A DNA stretch of 34,064 nt from Oscillospiraceae bacterium (GTDB lineage Bacteria; Bacillota_A; Clostridia; Oscillospirales; Oscillospiraceae): NCBI GenBank assembly GCA_902789835.1, contig CADAPN010000017.1:1-34064 (forward strand), read 5' to 3'. The position numbers and the translations under genes are program-made. Under the pieces are notes generated by a model that ran no database searches, was not told the DNA's origin, and saw only the letters and a program-made list of their open reading frames with translations. Positions 23,084 to 31,158 of the stretch are shown in pieces (the first letter of the stretch is position 1; each line of letters starts with the position of its first letter).

Positions 23084-24130
23084 TTACTTCCTGTGCTTAA
23101 TCTTCATGAAAAGATCGGGGGCCTGTTCACCGACAAGGGCGACCGCATGGAAAATGTTCAGAATCTGGCGGGGACTGCCTTTGCGCAGAACCCGGCAGAG
23201 GGTGTTCACCGGGACGCCGCCGGAGGTATCCCGGCAGCGTTTCTGGACGCGGGGATTGGAGCGAATCTCCTTGACGTAAATCATTCTTCCTTCATCGGAG
23301 AGCGTACAGGAGGGGGTGAACAGCGTCGTGATGCAGGAGAAGACGGACTTGGCAAACATGTAGCGCAGGTCGGCGTCGTCCGGAATCCCGAATTTCTCAC
23401 AGAGCTCCTGTGCCCGGATATCCGCTTCAATGCAGACGGAGAACTTCTTCGGATAGAACTTGGAGATCAGGCTCTCGCCGTTGTGCATGATGTAGCGGTA
23501 CTTGCACTCGCTGCGCACGGCGATCATGGAGCAGCGATCAAGACAGTCGAAAACAAAGAGACGATCCTCTCCCCAGAGGTAGTCCTTGAAGCGGATTTCA
23601 TTTTCGCGCAGAAGGGAAGCGGAGTAGAGCTTGGCCCAGACCTGGTTCAGAAGGTTTGCCTTATAGAGACGGGCGAAAGCCGTCTTCAGATCCTGCGGTC
23701 GGACGAGACAGTCAAACTCGTTGTACTCGCGCTCCCGGCCGTCCGCCTCGACGATGCAGAAGCCCATCAGAATCAGATCCGCACCGCTGTCGGCAGACTC
23801 CAGCGCGTAGGAAAGCGCATCGGGAAGCAGTTCATCGTCCGCGTCGATGAAGGTGACAAAGGCGGCGTCTTCACAGACCAGCTTCAGAGCGGCGTTTCGT
23901 GCTTCGGCGGGACCGTGGTTCTCCGTACGGACATAGCGTAGCCGCGCATCCACGTCACCAAGCCGGCGAAGAATGGAGGCCGTGCGGTCGGTAGAGCCGT
24001 CGTCCACCACAATCAGCTCCAGATTGTCATGGGTCTGACTCAAAACGCTTTTCACAGAACGCTCGATGTATTTCTCGGAATTGTAGGCGGGCATGATCAC
24101 GGAAACCTTCAGGCTGCTATTCTCGCTCAT
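23084..24130 (-). CDS. Family 2 glycosyltransferase
   Basis: A 348-residue cytoplasmic GT2 enzyme with the GT-A start VSVIMPAYNSEKYIERSVKS, the nucleotide-binding VVDDGSTDRT (41-50) and the metal-binding DADDE at 96-100. Further along it has the WGEDRLFVFD segment typical of polysaccharide- or teichoic-acid-type GT2 enzymes (ED as likely catalytic region). No membrane helix. It would transfer a sugar from a nucleotide donor to a cell-envelope or exopolysaccharide acceptor; the sugar is not predictable. ATG at 24130 has AGGAGG seven bases upstream. The start overlaps the ancestral stop of the broken gene before it, so the two were once a coupled pair. Confidence 0.9.
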   Translation of the reverse strand: MSENSSLKVSVIMPAYNSEKYIERSVKSVLSQTHDNLELIVVDDGSTDRTASILRRLGDVDARLRYVRTENHGPAEARNAALKLVCEDAAFVTFIDADDELLPDALSYALESADSGADLILMGFCIVEADGREREYNEFDCLVRPQDLKTAFARLYKANLLNQVWAKLYSASLLRENEIRFKDYLWGEDRLFVFDCLDRCSMIAVRSECKYRYIMHNGESLISKFYPKKFSVCIEADIRAQELCEKFGIPDDADLRYMFAKSVFSCITTLFTPSCTLSDEGRMIYVKEIRSNPRVQKRCRDTSGGVPVNTLCRVLRKGSPRQILNIFHAVALVGEQAPDLFMKIKHRK

Positions 24131-24778
24131 CGTCCATCCTCCTCAGTTCGTCATGATTCTGCTCCTGTGCGGAGCAATAGCAGGCATAGAGATAGTCGTA
24201 CATCGGCATCAGCCGGGTTCCCGCTCGAGACCGACGCGCTTGCGGTTGTACCAGGGGTTGATGACAGGACCGAGATCTTTCTTCGGCCGCTTGTATTCCG
24301 GACCGGTTACGCGGAAACCGCGCATCTTTGAGGCATCCTCGGCCAGACGCTCAAAATGTGCGGGATTGGCATCAATGCTGCTGCGGAAGGCGTCCATCTC
24401 CGAAGGCGTCACATCAAAAAAACCGAGTCCGTAGCTGAAGGTGGAAGCGGAAATCTCAAACCAGAACATGGGGCCTTCGGTATGCCGGTTGTCGCTGTTA
24501 AAGAGTGTAAACCACAGGTGGTCCTTGTATGGGCCGCGCCCGAACAGCCGCCGGGCATCCCGGTAGATCCGGGAGACATGAAGGGTGAAATTCTCGCCCG
24601 GGAAAGCACGCTGCATCTCGGCCAGGGTATCCTCGGCCAGCGCGTGAAAAGGTTCATGGAGCACGCGCATGTACTGCTCCCGGTGCTCCTGAAACCAGGG
24701 GCGTTCATTATGGAAGGTGAGCTCCCAGAGAAAATCCGAGGTCTCGCGGGTGAATCCTTCAAACATGGTTTCTGACAT
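24117..24778 (-). pseudogene. DUF2461-family protein, truncated by an internal deletion/frameshift
   Basis: The intact frame (24778 to 24209, 189 residues) has the DUF2461 pattern: MFEGFTRETSDFLWEL, ERPWFQEHREQY, VSRIYRDARRLFGRGPYKDHLWF, GFFDVTP and YKRPKKDLGP. It stops at TGA 24209-24211 right after RKRVGLEREPG. The usual C-terminal helix is found immediately downstream in another frame (LMPMYDYLYACYCSAQEQ, from about 24208) and runs to TAG at 24117-24119, which overlaps the GT2 start. About 20-25 residues normally found between these parts seem missing, so an out-of-frame deletion is the simplest explanation. Whether the 189-residue product is stable is unknown. The family's biochemical function is undescribed. 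The start could also be the second ATG (24766). Confidence 0.75.
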
Positions 24779-24808
24779 CCGTTTCTAGAATTGGTATCTT
24801 TCAATGGT

Positions 24809-24837
24809 ATTATAAACAATCGAAGAGACTTTCGCAA
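24809..24837 (-). promoter_or_regulatory. Promoter of the DUF2461-GT2 unit
   Basis: On the minus strand: TTGCGA (24832-24837), a 17-base spacer and TATAAT (24809-24814), about 30 bases before the DUF2461 start. It is divergent from, and only a few bases away from, the promoter of the pseudouridine genes. Confidence 0.75.
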
Positions 24838-24840
24838 GCC

Positions 24841-24869
24841 TTGACAGTCAGGAAAAAAAGAGGTATATT
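24841..24869 (+). promoter_or_regulatory. Consensus promoter of the pseudouridine operon
   Basis: TTGACA (24841-24846), exactly 17 bases, TATATT (24864-24869). One of the best promoters in the window. The direct repeats at 24873-24898 cover the expected transcription start. Confidence 0.88.
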
Positions 24870-24872
24870 GAG

Positions 24873-24898
24873 TAAGCAAATGCTCAAAATAAGCAAAT
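24873..24898 (+). promoter_or_regulatory. Direct repeats TAAGCAAAT at the transcription start: candidate operator
   Basis: TAAGCAAAT occurs at 24873-24881 and again at 24890-24898, 17 bases apart. The first copy is also framed by TGAG...CTCA. The position overlaps or immediately follows the transcription start. The next gene product carries its own winged HTH, so autoregulation at this site is plausible but unproven. Confidence 0.5.
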
Positions 24899-24919
24899 AT
24901 TTATGAAAGGGCCCGGAAC

Positions 24920-25999
24920 GTGACGATACGGGAGCGGCAGATCCTGAACTGGATCGAAGAAAACCCGATGATTTCACAGGAAGAGCTGGCGCACAAGGCA
25001 GGAATTACGCGGTCTGCCGTGGCGGTGCACATCTCGAACCTGATGAAAAAGGGACATATTGCAGGCCGTGGATACGTAATCAGCGGAGCGGCCTATGTGG
25101 CGGTGGTCGGCGGTGTCAACATTGATATCGGCGGAAAGCCCATCCGGCCGCTGATCGCACGGGATTCCAATCCGGGCAAAGTCTCCGTCAGCCTTGGCGG
25201 TGTTGGGCGGAACATCGCGCATAACCTGAGTCTGCTGGGGATTCATGTCCGGTTCCTGACCGCCTTCGGAGACGATCTGCACGCCCAGCGGATCGAAGCG
25301 GACTGTGCGGATCTCGGAATCGACATCAGTCATGCGCGCAAGGTGGCGGGGGCGTCCACTTCGAGCTATCTGTACCTGAATGATGCGGACGGCGACATGG
25401 TGCTGGCGGTTTCGGACATGGAGATCTGTGAGCGGATTACCCCGGACTATATCGGCGCAAATCTCAGCCTGCTGAACAACGCACAGGTGGTGGTGGCGGA
25501 CGGAAATCTCCCGACGGAAACGCTGGAATATCTGGCGGAGCACTGTTCAGCGCCGATTTTTGCCGATCCGGTGTCGGTGACAAAGGCGGAGAAGCTCCGG
25601 CCGGTTCTCGGCAGGCTGAACACCCTGAAACCGAACCGGATGGAGGCAGAGCTGCTGAGCGGAGTCCGGATCACGGATGAACGGTCCATGCGCCTCGCGG
25701 CGGAGAAGCTTCTGGAAACCGGACTGCACCGGGTGTTCCTCTCCCTGGGGGCGGAGGGTGTTTTTGCGGCAAACAGCGAAGAGCAGAGGCTTTATCCCTG
25801 CATGCCGGCCTGTGTCCGCAGCACAACGGGCGCCGGGGACGCCTTTATGGCGGCGCTGGTCTGGGCTTACCTGGAGGGCATGAATCTCGAAGACACGGTA
25901 CGGGCGGCTTCGGCCGCGGCGGCCATTGCGACAGAGAGCGAAGAAACCATTAACCCGGCACTGTCAGAGACGGCACTGCGGGAGAGAATTCAACGATAA
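24920..25999 (+). CDS. HTH-PfkB carbohydrate kinase, probable pseudouridine kinase
   Basis: A 359-residue fusion. Residues 1-55 are a winged helix-turn-helix (RQILNWIEENPMISQEELAH then AGITRSAVAVHISNLMKKG). Residues 57-359 are a PfkB/ribokinase-fold kinase with GGVNIDIGG, GGVGRN at 93-98 (substrate-binding start) and TTGAGDAF with the catalytic base D307. E. coli YeiI has the same HTH-kinase plan and PsuK is the pseudouridine kinase; the gene directly after this one is psuG, so phosphorylation of pseudouridine to pseudouridine 5'-phosphate is the likely job. Start GTG at 24920, with AAGG nine to ten bases upstream. Substrate assigned by context; the HTH may control the operon in response to substrate. 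Confidence 0.85.
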   Translation: MTIRERQILNWIEENPMISQEELAHKAGITRSAVAVHISNLMKKGHIAGRGYVISGAAYVAVVGGVNIDIGGKPIRPLIARDSNPGKVSVSLGGVGRNIAHNLSLLGIHVRFLTAFGDDLHAQRIEADCADLGIDISHARKVAGASTSSYLYLNDADGDMVLAVSDMEICERITPDYIGANLSLLNNAQVVVADGNLPTETLEYLAEHCSAPIFADPVSVTKAEKLRPVLGRLNTLKPNRMEAELLSGVRITDERSMRLAAEKLLETGLHRVFLSLGAEGVFAANSEEQRLYPCMPACVRSTTGAGDAFMAALVWAYLEGMNLEDTVRAASAAAAIATESEETINPALSETALRERIQR

Positions 26000-26012
26000 T
26001 CGGAGGAAAAGC

Positions 26013-26933
26013 ATGATGAATCAGTACCTGGACGTAAAGCCCGAAGTATCCGCGGCGCTTGCCGCCGGCAAACCGGTTGTGGCGCTGGAATCCACGATCA
26101 TCTCCCACGGCATGCCGTATCCGCAGAATGTGGAGACCGCGCTGAGCGTGGAGAAGATCATCCGTGAAAACGGCGCAACCCCCGCCACCATCGCCATCAT
26201 CGGCGGGCGGCTGAAGGTTGGTCTGACACCGGAAGAGATCGACTATCTCGGCAAGACGGGAACAGCCGTTACCAAGGCCAGCCGCCGCGACCTCGCGGTT
26301 CTGGTCTCGAAGGGCATGGACGGGGCGACGACGGTCACCACGACGATGATGATTGCGGCGATGGCCGGAATCAAGGTCTTTGCCACCGGCGGCATCGGCG
26401 GCGTACATCGCGGCGCGGAAACCACCATGGATATCTCCGCGGACCTGGAAGAGCTGGCAAATACCCCGGTGGTGGTGGTCTGCGCGGGGGCGAAGGCCAT
26501 CCTGGATCTGAAGCTCACGCTGGAGTATCTGGAGACGCACGGCGTGCCCGTCATCGGTTTCGGAACCGAGGAACTCCCGGCCTTCTATAGCCGCCACTCC
26601 GGCCTGAAGGTGGACTACCGGATGGATACGGCCGAAGAGTGCGCGAAGGCCTTCCATGTCCAGCAGACGATCGGAATGAAGGGCGGCATGCTGGTGACCA
26701 ATCCCATCCCGGAGGAATACTCCATGGACGACACCGTGATCAACAAGGCCATCGACGATGCCATCGACGAGATGAACGCCAGAGGGATCCACGGCAAGGA
26801 GGCCACGCCTTTCCTGCTGGCCAAGGTCAAGGAGCTGACCGGCGGCGACAGCCTCGACTCCAACATCCATCTGGTGTTTAACAACGCAAAGGTTGCGTCC
26901 CAGATTGCATCCTGTCTCTGCAGGCTCGGATAA
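26013..26933 (+). CDS. psuG: Pseudouridine-5'-phosphate glycosidase
   Basis: A 306-residue enzyme matching PsuG throughout: ALESTIISHGMPYPQN near residues 25-39, TKASRRD at 87-93, the glycine-rich FATGGIGGVHRG and CAGAKAILD at 157-165, where K161 is probably the lysine that forms the Schiff base with ribose phosphate. PsuG reversibly splits pseudouridine 5'-phosphate into uracil and ribose 5-phosphate, the second step of pseudouridine breakdown after the kinase encoded upstream. ATG at 26013 has GGAGG six bases before it; it lies 13 bases after the kinase stop. Cytoplasmic, homotrimeric in known members. Its last 15 codons are repeated twice more downstream (26889-27118). Confidence 0.95.
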   Translation: MMNQYLDVKPEVSAALAAGKPVVALESTIISHGMPYPQNVETALSVEKIIRENGATPATIAIIGGRLKVGLTPEEIDYLGKTGTAVTKASRRDLAVLVSKGMDGATTVTTTMMIAAMAGIKVFATGGIGGVHRGAETTMDISADLEELANTPVVVVCAGAKAILDLKLTLEYLETHGVPVIGFGTEELPAFYSRHSGLKVDYRMDTAEECAKAFHVQQTIGMKGGMLVTNPIPEEYSMDDTVINKAIDDAIDEMNARGIHGKEATPFLLAKVKELTGGDSLDSNIHLVFNNAKVASQIASCLCRLG

Positions 26934-27118
26934 GAGGCATCCTCCGCTGCGCGGAGGATGGTGAGTCAGAGTTGCCAAGGTTGTGTCCCAGATTGCATCC
27001 TGCCTCTGCAGGCTTGGATAAGAGGCATCCTCCGCTGCGCGGAGGATGGTGAGTCAGCGTTGCCAAGGTTGTGTCTCAGATTGCCTCCTGCCTCTGCAAG
27101 CTCGGATAAGAGGCATCC
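26889..27118 (+). repeat. 88-bp tandem repeat built from the 3' end of psuG
   Basis: Three copies start at 26889, 26977 and 27065, spaced exactly 88 bases; the third is partial. Each contains the last codons of psuG (SQIASCLC, R or K, LG), the stop TAA and GAGGCATCC. Copies 1 and 2 also carry a hairpin GCATCCTCCGC/GCGGAGGATG and GGTGAGTCAG. The second and third copies differ from the true gene end by a few bases (for instance valine for alanine before SQ), so they are not identical. This is a mini-satellite formed by duplication of a gene terminus plus intergenic hairpin. Confidence 0.93.
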
Positions 27119-27142
27119 GGTCTCTGAAACTACAGATTGACA

Positions 27143-27172
27143 GAAACCCCTCCGCGAATGCGGAGGGGTTTC
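27143..27172. terminator. Terminator between psuG and the ABC transporter gene
   Basis: Perfect 13-bp stem GAAACCCCTCCGC / GCGGAGGGGTTTC with a GAAT loop, followed by GTTATT on the plus strand. On the minus strand the stem ends in GGGGTTTC then TGTC. The transporter stop lies immediately beside it at 27174, so it serves both convergent genes. Confidence 0.85.
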
Positions 27173-27173
27173 G

Positions 27174-28892
27174 TTATTGCTGGGCCTGTGCATGTTCGAG
27201 CGCGGCATAGCTGCCGCCGCGGGCAAGAAGCTCTTCCCGTGTGCCCTGTTCCACAATATGCTGGGCATCTACCACCGCGATGCGGTCGGCATTGCGGATT
27301 GTGGAGAGGCGGTGCGCGATGACGACGACGGTTTTGCCTTCACTGAGGCGGTCGATGCTCCGCTGAATCCGCTGCTCGGTGACGCTGTCCAGAGCCGAGG
27401 TTGCTTCATCGAGAATCAGGATCGGAGGATTCTTCAGAAACACGCGCGCGATGGAGATGCGCTGTTTCTGCCCGCCGGAGAGCACGACGCCGCGTTCTCC
27501 GACAAAGCTCTGATATCCGTCCGGCATGTGCATGATATCCTCATGGATCTCCGCACAGATCGCGGCCTGAATGACCTCGCGGTCCGTCGCGGAAGGCCGG
27601 CCGTAGCGGATGTTCTCCATAATGGTGCCGGCGAAGAGAAACACATCCTGCTGGATAATCCCGATGTTCTGACGAAGGCTCTCCTGGGTGAGGGTGCGGA
27701 CATCCTTTCCGTCCACCAGCACCGCGCCGGAGGTCACGTCATAAAAACGGGGAATCAGGTGACAGATGGTGGTCTTCCCACCGCCGGTGGAGCCGACCAG
27801 CGCGAAGGTTTCGCCCGGAGCAATGGTGAGGTTGATGTCGTTCAGGACGGGAATACCGCTCTTATAGGAAAAGGACACATGGTCAAAGCGGATCTCTCCT
27901 CGGACATCCGAGAGAATACCGGCATCCGGGGCGTCCTGAATCTCCGGTTTTGTCCGCATCAGTTCGACAAAGCGGTCGAAGCCGGCACTGCCCTGGGCAT
28001 AGACTTCCATGAACTGGACCAGCTTGCGGATGGGGGAGATAAAGGCGGAGACATAGAGCGTAAAGGTCAGAAGGTCGACAAAGTCAAGTTCCCCGTGCAT
28101 GATCAGCAGGCCGCCGGCGGTGACCACCGCCACCTGCATGATGCCCACTGTGGCTTCGATTCCGGCGTTGAAAAGGCCCATGGAGCGATAATACCGGACC
28201 TTGCTGGTCTTGAAAGCTTCGTTGGCGAGATCGAATTTGGCATCCTCCGCCTTCTCGGCGGCGAAGGCCTTCGAGGTGCGGATGCCGGAGATGCCGCTCT
28301 CGATGGCGGCGTTGATCTCTCCCGTCCGGATCTTGACGTCCTTGTTGGCCTCCTGCGCGACACAGAGGGGCAGCAGAACGATCAGCACCAGGGTCAGCTT
28401 GACGTTGACGGTCAGAAGAATGATCAGGGAACCGAGAAGCGTAACGCTGCAGGTCAGAATATTTTCCGGACCGTGATGAGCGAGCTCCACAATCTCGAAC
28501 AGGTCGCTGGTGACACGGGCCATCAGGACGCCGGTCCGGTTGCGGTCAAAGAAAGAGAAGGACAGCGACTGCATGTGCATAAACACATCGCGCCGCATAT
28601 CCGCCTCCACCAGCGTTCCCATGCGGTGACCGACAATGGTGATCAGATACTGGAACCAGGCCCGCAGCAGGTAGGCGGCAAAAAGAAGCGCCATCACGGA
28701 GAAGAACGCGGCAAACTGTTTCTGGGGCAGCAGCGTGTTCATGGTGTGCCGGGTCACATAGGGGAAGGCTAGATCTACCAGCGCCACCGCCAGAGACAGA
28801 CACATATCCAGCGCAAATGCGCCCCGGTGCGGAACAATGTAGGAGGCAAAGACCGCGAGCTTTGAGCGGTTGAAGTCGACGGTTCGATTCAT
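27174..28892 (-). CDS. ABC exporter, fused permease and ATPase (MdlB/MsbA-like)
   Basis: A 572-residue half-transporter from the ATG at 28892. The N-terminal ~310 residues carry six membrane helices. The nucleotide-binding domain has Walker A GSTGGGKTT (367-375), Q-loop QQDVF, signature LSGGQKQR (471-478), Walker B ILILDEATSALD (491-502) and H-loop AHRLST. It would work as a homodimer or with a second half; the cargo (lipid, peptide or drug) cannot be told. The intracellular stretch between LLPLCV and the GEINAAIESGISG segment looks about ten residues shorter than in most relatives. No ribosome binding site is visible; the start is 12 bases after the ricT stop, so translation is probably coupled. 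Confidence 0.9.
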   Translation of the reverse strand: MNRTVDFNRSKLAVFASYIVPHRGAFALDMCLSLAVALVDLAFPYVTRHTMNTLLPQKQFAAFFSVMALLFAAYLLRAWFQYLITIVGHRMGTLVEADMRRDVFMHMQSLSFSFFDRNRTGVLMARVTSDLFEIVELAHHGPENILTCSVTLLGSLIILLTVNVKLTLVLIVLLPLCVAQEANKDVKIRTGEINAAIESGISGIRTSKAFAAEKAEDAKFDLANEAFKTSKVRYYRSMGLFNAGIEATVGIMQVAVVTAGGLLIMHGELDFVDLLTFTLYVSAFISPIRKLVQFMEVYAQGSAGFDRFVELMRTKPEIQDAPDAGILSDVRGEIRFDHVSFSYKSGIPVLNDINLTIAPGETFALVGSTGGGKTTICHLIPRFYDVTSGAVLVDGKDVRTLTQESLRQNIGIIQQDVFLFAGTIMENIRYGRPSATDREVIQAAICAEIHEDIMHMPDGYQSFVGERGVVLSGGQKQRISIARVFLKNPPILILDEATSALDSVTEQRIQRSIDRLSEGKTVVVIAHRLSTIRNADRIAVVDAQHIVEQGTREELLARGGSYAALEHAQAQQ

Positions 28893-28904
28893 CAAAAGAC
28901 GTGA

Positions 28905-30227
28905 TCAGGATTCGGAAGCGGGCTTGCCGGAAGGCTTTTTGCCGTGATAATGCCGGCGGCGGGGCTTGCCGTTTTTCTTTTCGGACTTGCCGCCGTCGGA
29001 AGCCTCCGCGGGCTGGACCGTGTGCTTCTGGACCTTGACGGGAGCGGTCTCTCCGGCTTTCTGGGTGCCGGCGCCGGAAGATTTCGGCGCGGAGTGCCGC
29101 TTACCGGAACGGGAGCGCTGGCTTCCGCCCTCCGAAGGTTTCTGCTTGACGGCCTCTTCCTTGACGGGGACCACAATGGCCGGGGCGTCGGAGGCGTCGG
29201 GCTTGGCACCCTTGTGCCGACCGCGGTTCCGGCGGTTTCGCCTGCTCTTTTCCGGTGCGGCTTCATCCTCCGATGCGGCAGCGCTCTTTTCCGGAAGCGG
29301 TGTGACCACCATGGTCGGGATGGCCCACTCGTCCGTTTCTTCCGCCTCGGTTTCTTCCGGCTCCGGTTCCACATATTCAAGAACATGAGGGGGCTCCGCT
29401 CCGTCTTTCGGACGTCCGCCGGGAACCGCCGCAAGTTCATAGCTCTTGTATTCGTGAAGGACGTCCTCACGGTCCTCGTCCAGCTTCACCTTGACGGTGG
29501 AGCGGAGAAGATTGACCTGGACGGCCGTTCCGTACCCGTCCTTGGTCTCGACGAAGGCACCCTGCTTCGGAACCTTCTTGACCAGGTCTTCATAGGCTTC
29601 CTGCTCATACCGCAGGCAGCACATCAGACGGCCGCAGCTACCGGAGATTTTGGCGGGATTGAGGGAAAGGGACTGAATCTTTGCCATCTTGGTGGAGACA
29701 GGATGAAAGTCGTCGAGAAACTGATTGCAGCAGTAGGGACGTCCGCAGATTCCCAGGCCTCCTAGCATTTTTGCTTCGTCCCGGACCCCGATCTGCCGCA
29801 GCTCGATCCGATTGTGCAGGATTCCGGCCAGGTCCTTGACCAGAGAACGGAAATCCACCCTTCCGTCAGAAGTAAAGAAGAAGGTGGTCTTGCTGCCTTC
29901 AAAATTGCACTCGACGTCGACCAGCTTCATATCCAGGCTGTGCTCCTGAATCTTCTCACGGCAGATCTCAAACGCGCTTTTCTCCCGCTGGCGATTGAGT
30001 TCCTCGGTGCGGAGATCCATCTGGGTAGCGATGCGCAGAACACGGCGCAGCGGCTGGACAACGGCGGTATCCTCCACAGGGTGATTCTCCCGGGAGCATA
30101 CGGCGATTTCCATACCGTTGGCGGTGTCGACGATGACGCTGTCGCCGACCTGAATCTGAAGGCCGGCCGGGTCGAAATAATACGCCTTTCCGCGGTTTTT
30201 GAATCTGATGCTAACTACTTCGGTCAT
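28905..30227 (-). CDS. ricT: RicT/YaaT (PSP1-domain) regulatory complex protein
   Basis: A 440-residue protein. Residues 1-265 are the PSP1/RicT domain, including the conserved cysteines C161, C166, C167 (ICGRPYCC) and C198, C203, C204 (SCGRLMCC), which in Bacillus RicT help hold Fe-S clusters of the RicA-RicF-RicT complex. That complex helps RNase Y process mRNAs and affects sporulation, competence and biofilm. The last ~170 residues are a Lys/Arg/Pro/Glu-rich tail absent from the Bacillus protein, probably disordered and possibly RNA-binding. ATG at 30227 overlaps the holB stop (ATGA), and GGAGAA precedes it. The holB-ricT order is common in Firmicutes. Confidence 0.93.
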   Translation of the reverse strand: MTEVVSIRFKNRGKAYYFDPAGLQIQVGDSVIVDTANGMEIAVCSRENHPVEDTAVVQPLRRVLRIATQMDLRTEELNRQREKSAFEICREKIQEHSLDMKLVDVECNFEGSKTTFFFTSDGRVDFRSLVKDLAGILHNRIELRQIGVRDEAKMLGGLGICGRPYCCNQFLDDFHPVSTKMAKIQSLSLNPAKISGSCGRLMCCLRYEQEAYEDLVKKVPKQGAFVETKDGYGTAVQVNLLRSTVKVKLDEDREDVLHEYKSYELAAVPGGRPKDGAEPPHVLEYVEPEPEETEAEETDEWAIPTMVVTPLPEKSAAASEDEAAPEKSRRNRRNRGRHKGAKPDASDAPAIVVPVKEEAVKQKPSEGGSQRSRSGKRHSAPKSSGAGTQKAGETAPVKVQKHTVQPAEASDGGKSEKKNGKPRRRHYHGKKPSGKPASES

Positions 30228-31072
30228 GTTTTTTCTCCAATTTTATGCACTGTGTCTGCCGGAATGTGTCCGGACGGGCCGGGCAGAGCGTCTGCGGCCA
30301 GCAGACTGAATATATGTTTGGCGTTCACGTTCACCTTCAGGTGGTCGGAACATCGCTGCAGAAGGCGATAGAGGTGCATCTGCTCTTCGGACGAGAGCCC
30401 GCCCGTGGAGCATCTTCCGCAAAGCATGTCGCAACTGCGCTGAAGGGCTGCGTCGATGAAGGCCGATGTGGCATCAAGCTTGCTGAGCTCGTTTTTTGCG
30501 ATCCAGCGATAGACTTTGCGGCGGTCCCCGGTCCGGACCGCGGTGAGAAAGCTCTCCGCCAGTTTTGCGGAATCCGCGTCCTGCTGTCCCTCCTCACCCG
30601 AGAGACTCATCATGGCACAGCGGGAGCGCACCGTCTCGAGAAGCAGATCAGGATTGCACACACAGAGCAGAAAAATCACGCTGGGAGGCGGCTCCTCGAA
30701 AAGCTTCAGGGCCGCGTTCTGGGCGTTGAGATTCATGAGCTCGGCTTCTTCAATGATGTATACCTTGCGCTCCGCCTCACTCGGGAGAACCTGTGCGTCG
30801 ACAGAGAGGTCCCGAATCTGGGAGACGGTCAGCTCGCGCCGGAGATTCCCGCTCTTGTCGGGCAGGCGCCGGAGCGTGAAGATATCGGGATGCACACCCG
30901 CGGCCGCTTTCCGGCAGCCGCGGCATTTCCCGCAGGGAACGTCATGGCCGTTCAGACAGACGGCCGCGGAAGCAATCTCGCGTGCCCGGTTCAGAGCGTC
31001 CTCCCGGGAAGGAGACGAGAGAATATACGCATGCCCGATGGCAGAGGGACTGGAAAAACGGATCGGTTCCAA
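30224..31072 (-). CDS. holB: DNA polymerase III delta' subunit
   Basis: A 282-residue clamp-loader AAA+ subunit. It has the zinc-binding cysteines (C39, C47, C50, C53 in CLNGHDVPCGKCRGC), the HPDIF segment, VYIIEEAELMNLNAQNAALK (Walker B region), LFEEPPPSVIFLL and the arginine-finger SRC motif (VRSRC). The P-loop position reads SSPSREDAL, without GKT, as expected for delta', which does not bind ATP in most bacteria. The start is TTG at 31072, with AGGAGG nine bases upstream; a nearer ATG is out of frame. It has its own strong promoter inside the end of the thiamine pyrophosphokinase gene. It is somewhat short compared with about 320-330 residues in Bacillus. Confidence 0.92.
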   Translation of the reverse strand: MEPIRFSSPSAIGHAYILSSPSREDALNRAREIASAAVCLNGHDVPCGKCRGCRKAAAGVHPDIFTLRRLPDKSGNLRRELTVSQIRDLSVDAQVLPSEAERKVYIIEEAELMNLNAQNAALKLFEEPPPSVIFLLCVCNPDLLLETVRSRCAMMSLSGEEGQQDADSAKLAESFLTAVRTGDRRKVYRWIAKNELSKLDATSAFIDAALQRSCDMLCGRCSTGGLSSEEQMHLYRLLQRCSDHLKVNVNAKHIFSLLAADALPGPSGHIPADTVHKIGEKT

Positions 31073-31088
31073 AACATCGGGCCTCCTT

Positions 31089-31114
31089 CCGTCCGGACGG
31101 GATCCGTATCGGAT
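31089..31114. repeat. Two palindromes in the holB 5' leader
   Basis: CCGTCCGGACGG (31089-31100) is a perfect 12-base palindrome and ATCCG-TAT-CGGAT (31102-31114) a 5-bp inverted repeat. They lie between the holB promoter and its ribosome binding site. They might be operator half-sites or leader hairpins. Confidence 0.5.
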
Positions 31115-31129
31115 TTCAATAACCTTATT

Positions 31130-31158
31130 AATATACTTTCTTTTTTGAACGGCGTCAA
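31130..31158 (-). promoter_or_regulatory. Strong promoter for holB-ricT-ABC
   Basis: On the minus strand: TTGACG (31153-31158), a 17-base spacer and TATATT (31130-31135). The -35 box overlaps the stop codon of the thiamine pyrophosphokinase gene. Confidence 0.82.

Noticed and set aside
25950..26978. Minus-strand frame of 342 codons opposite psuG
   Set aside because: psuG is unmistakable on the plus strand; the shadow also runs into the 88-bp repeat.
27177..28772. Long open frame on the plus strand (531 codons) opposite the ABC transporter gene
   Set aside because: It mirrors the codon pattern of the transporter, has no family resemblance and no start context. It is a by-product of GC-rich third positions.
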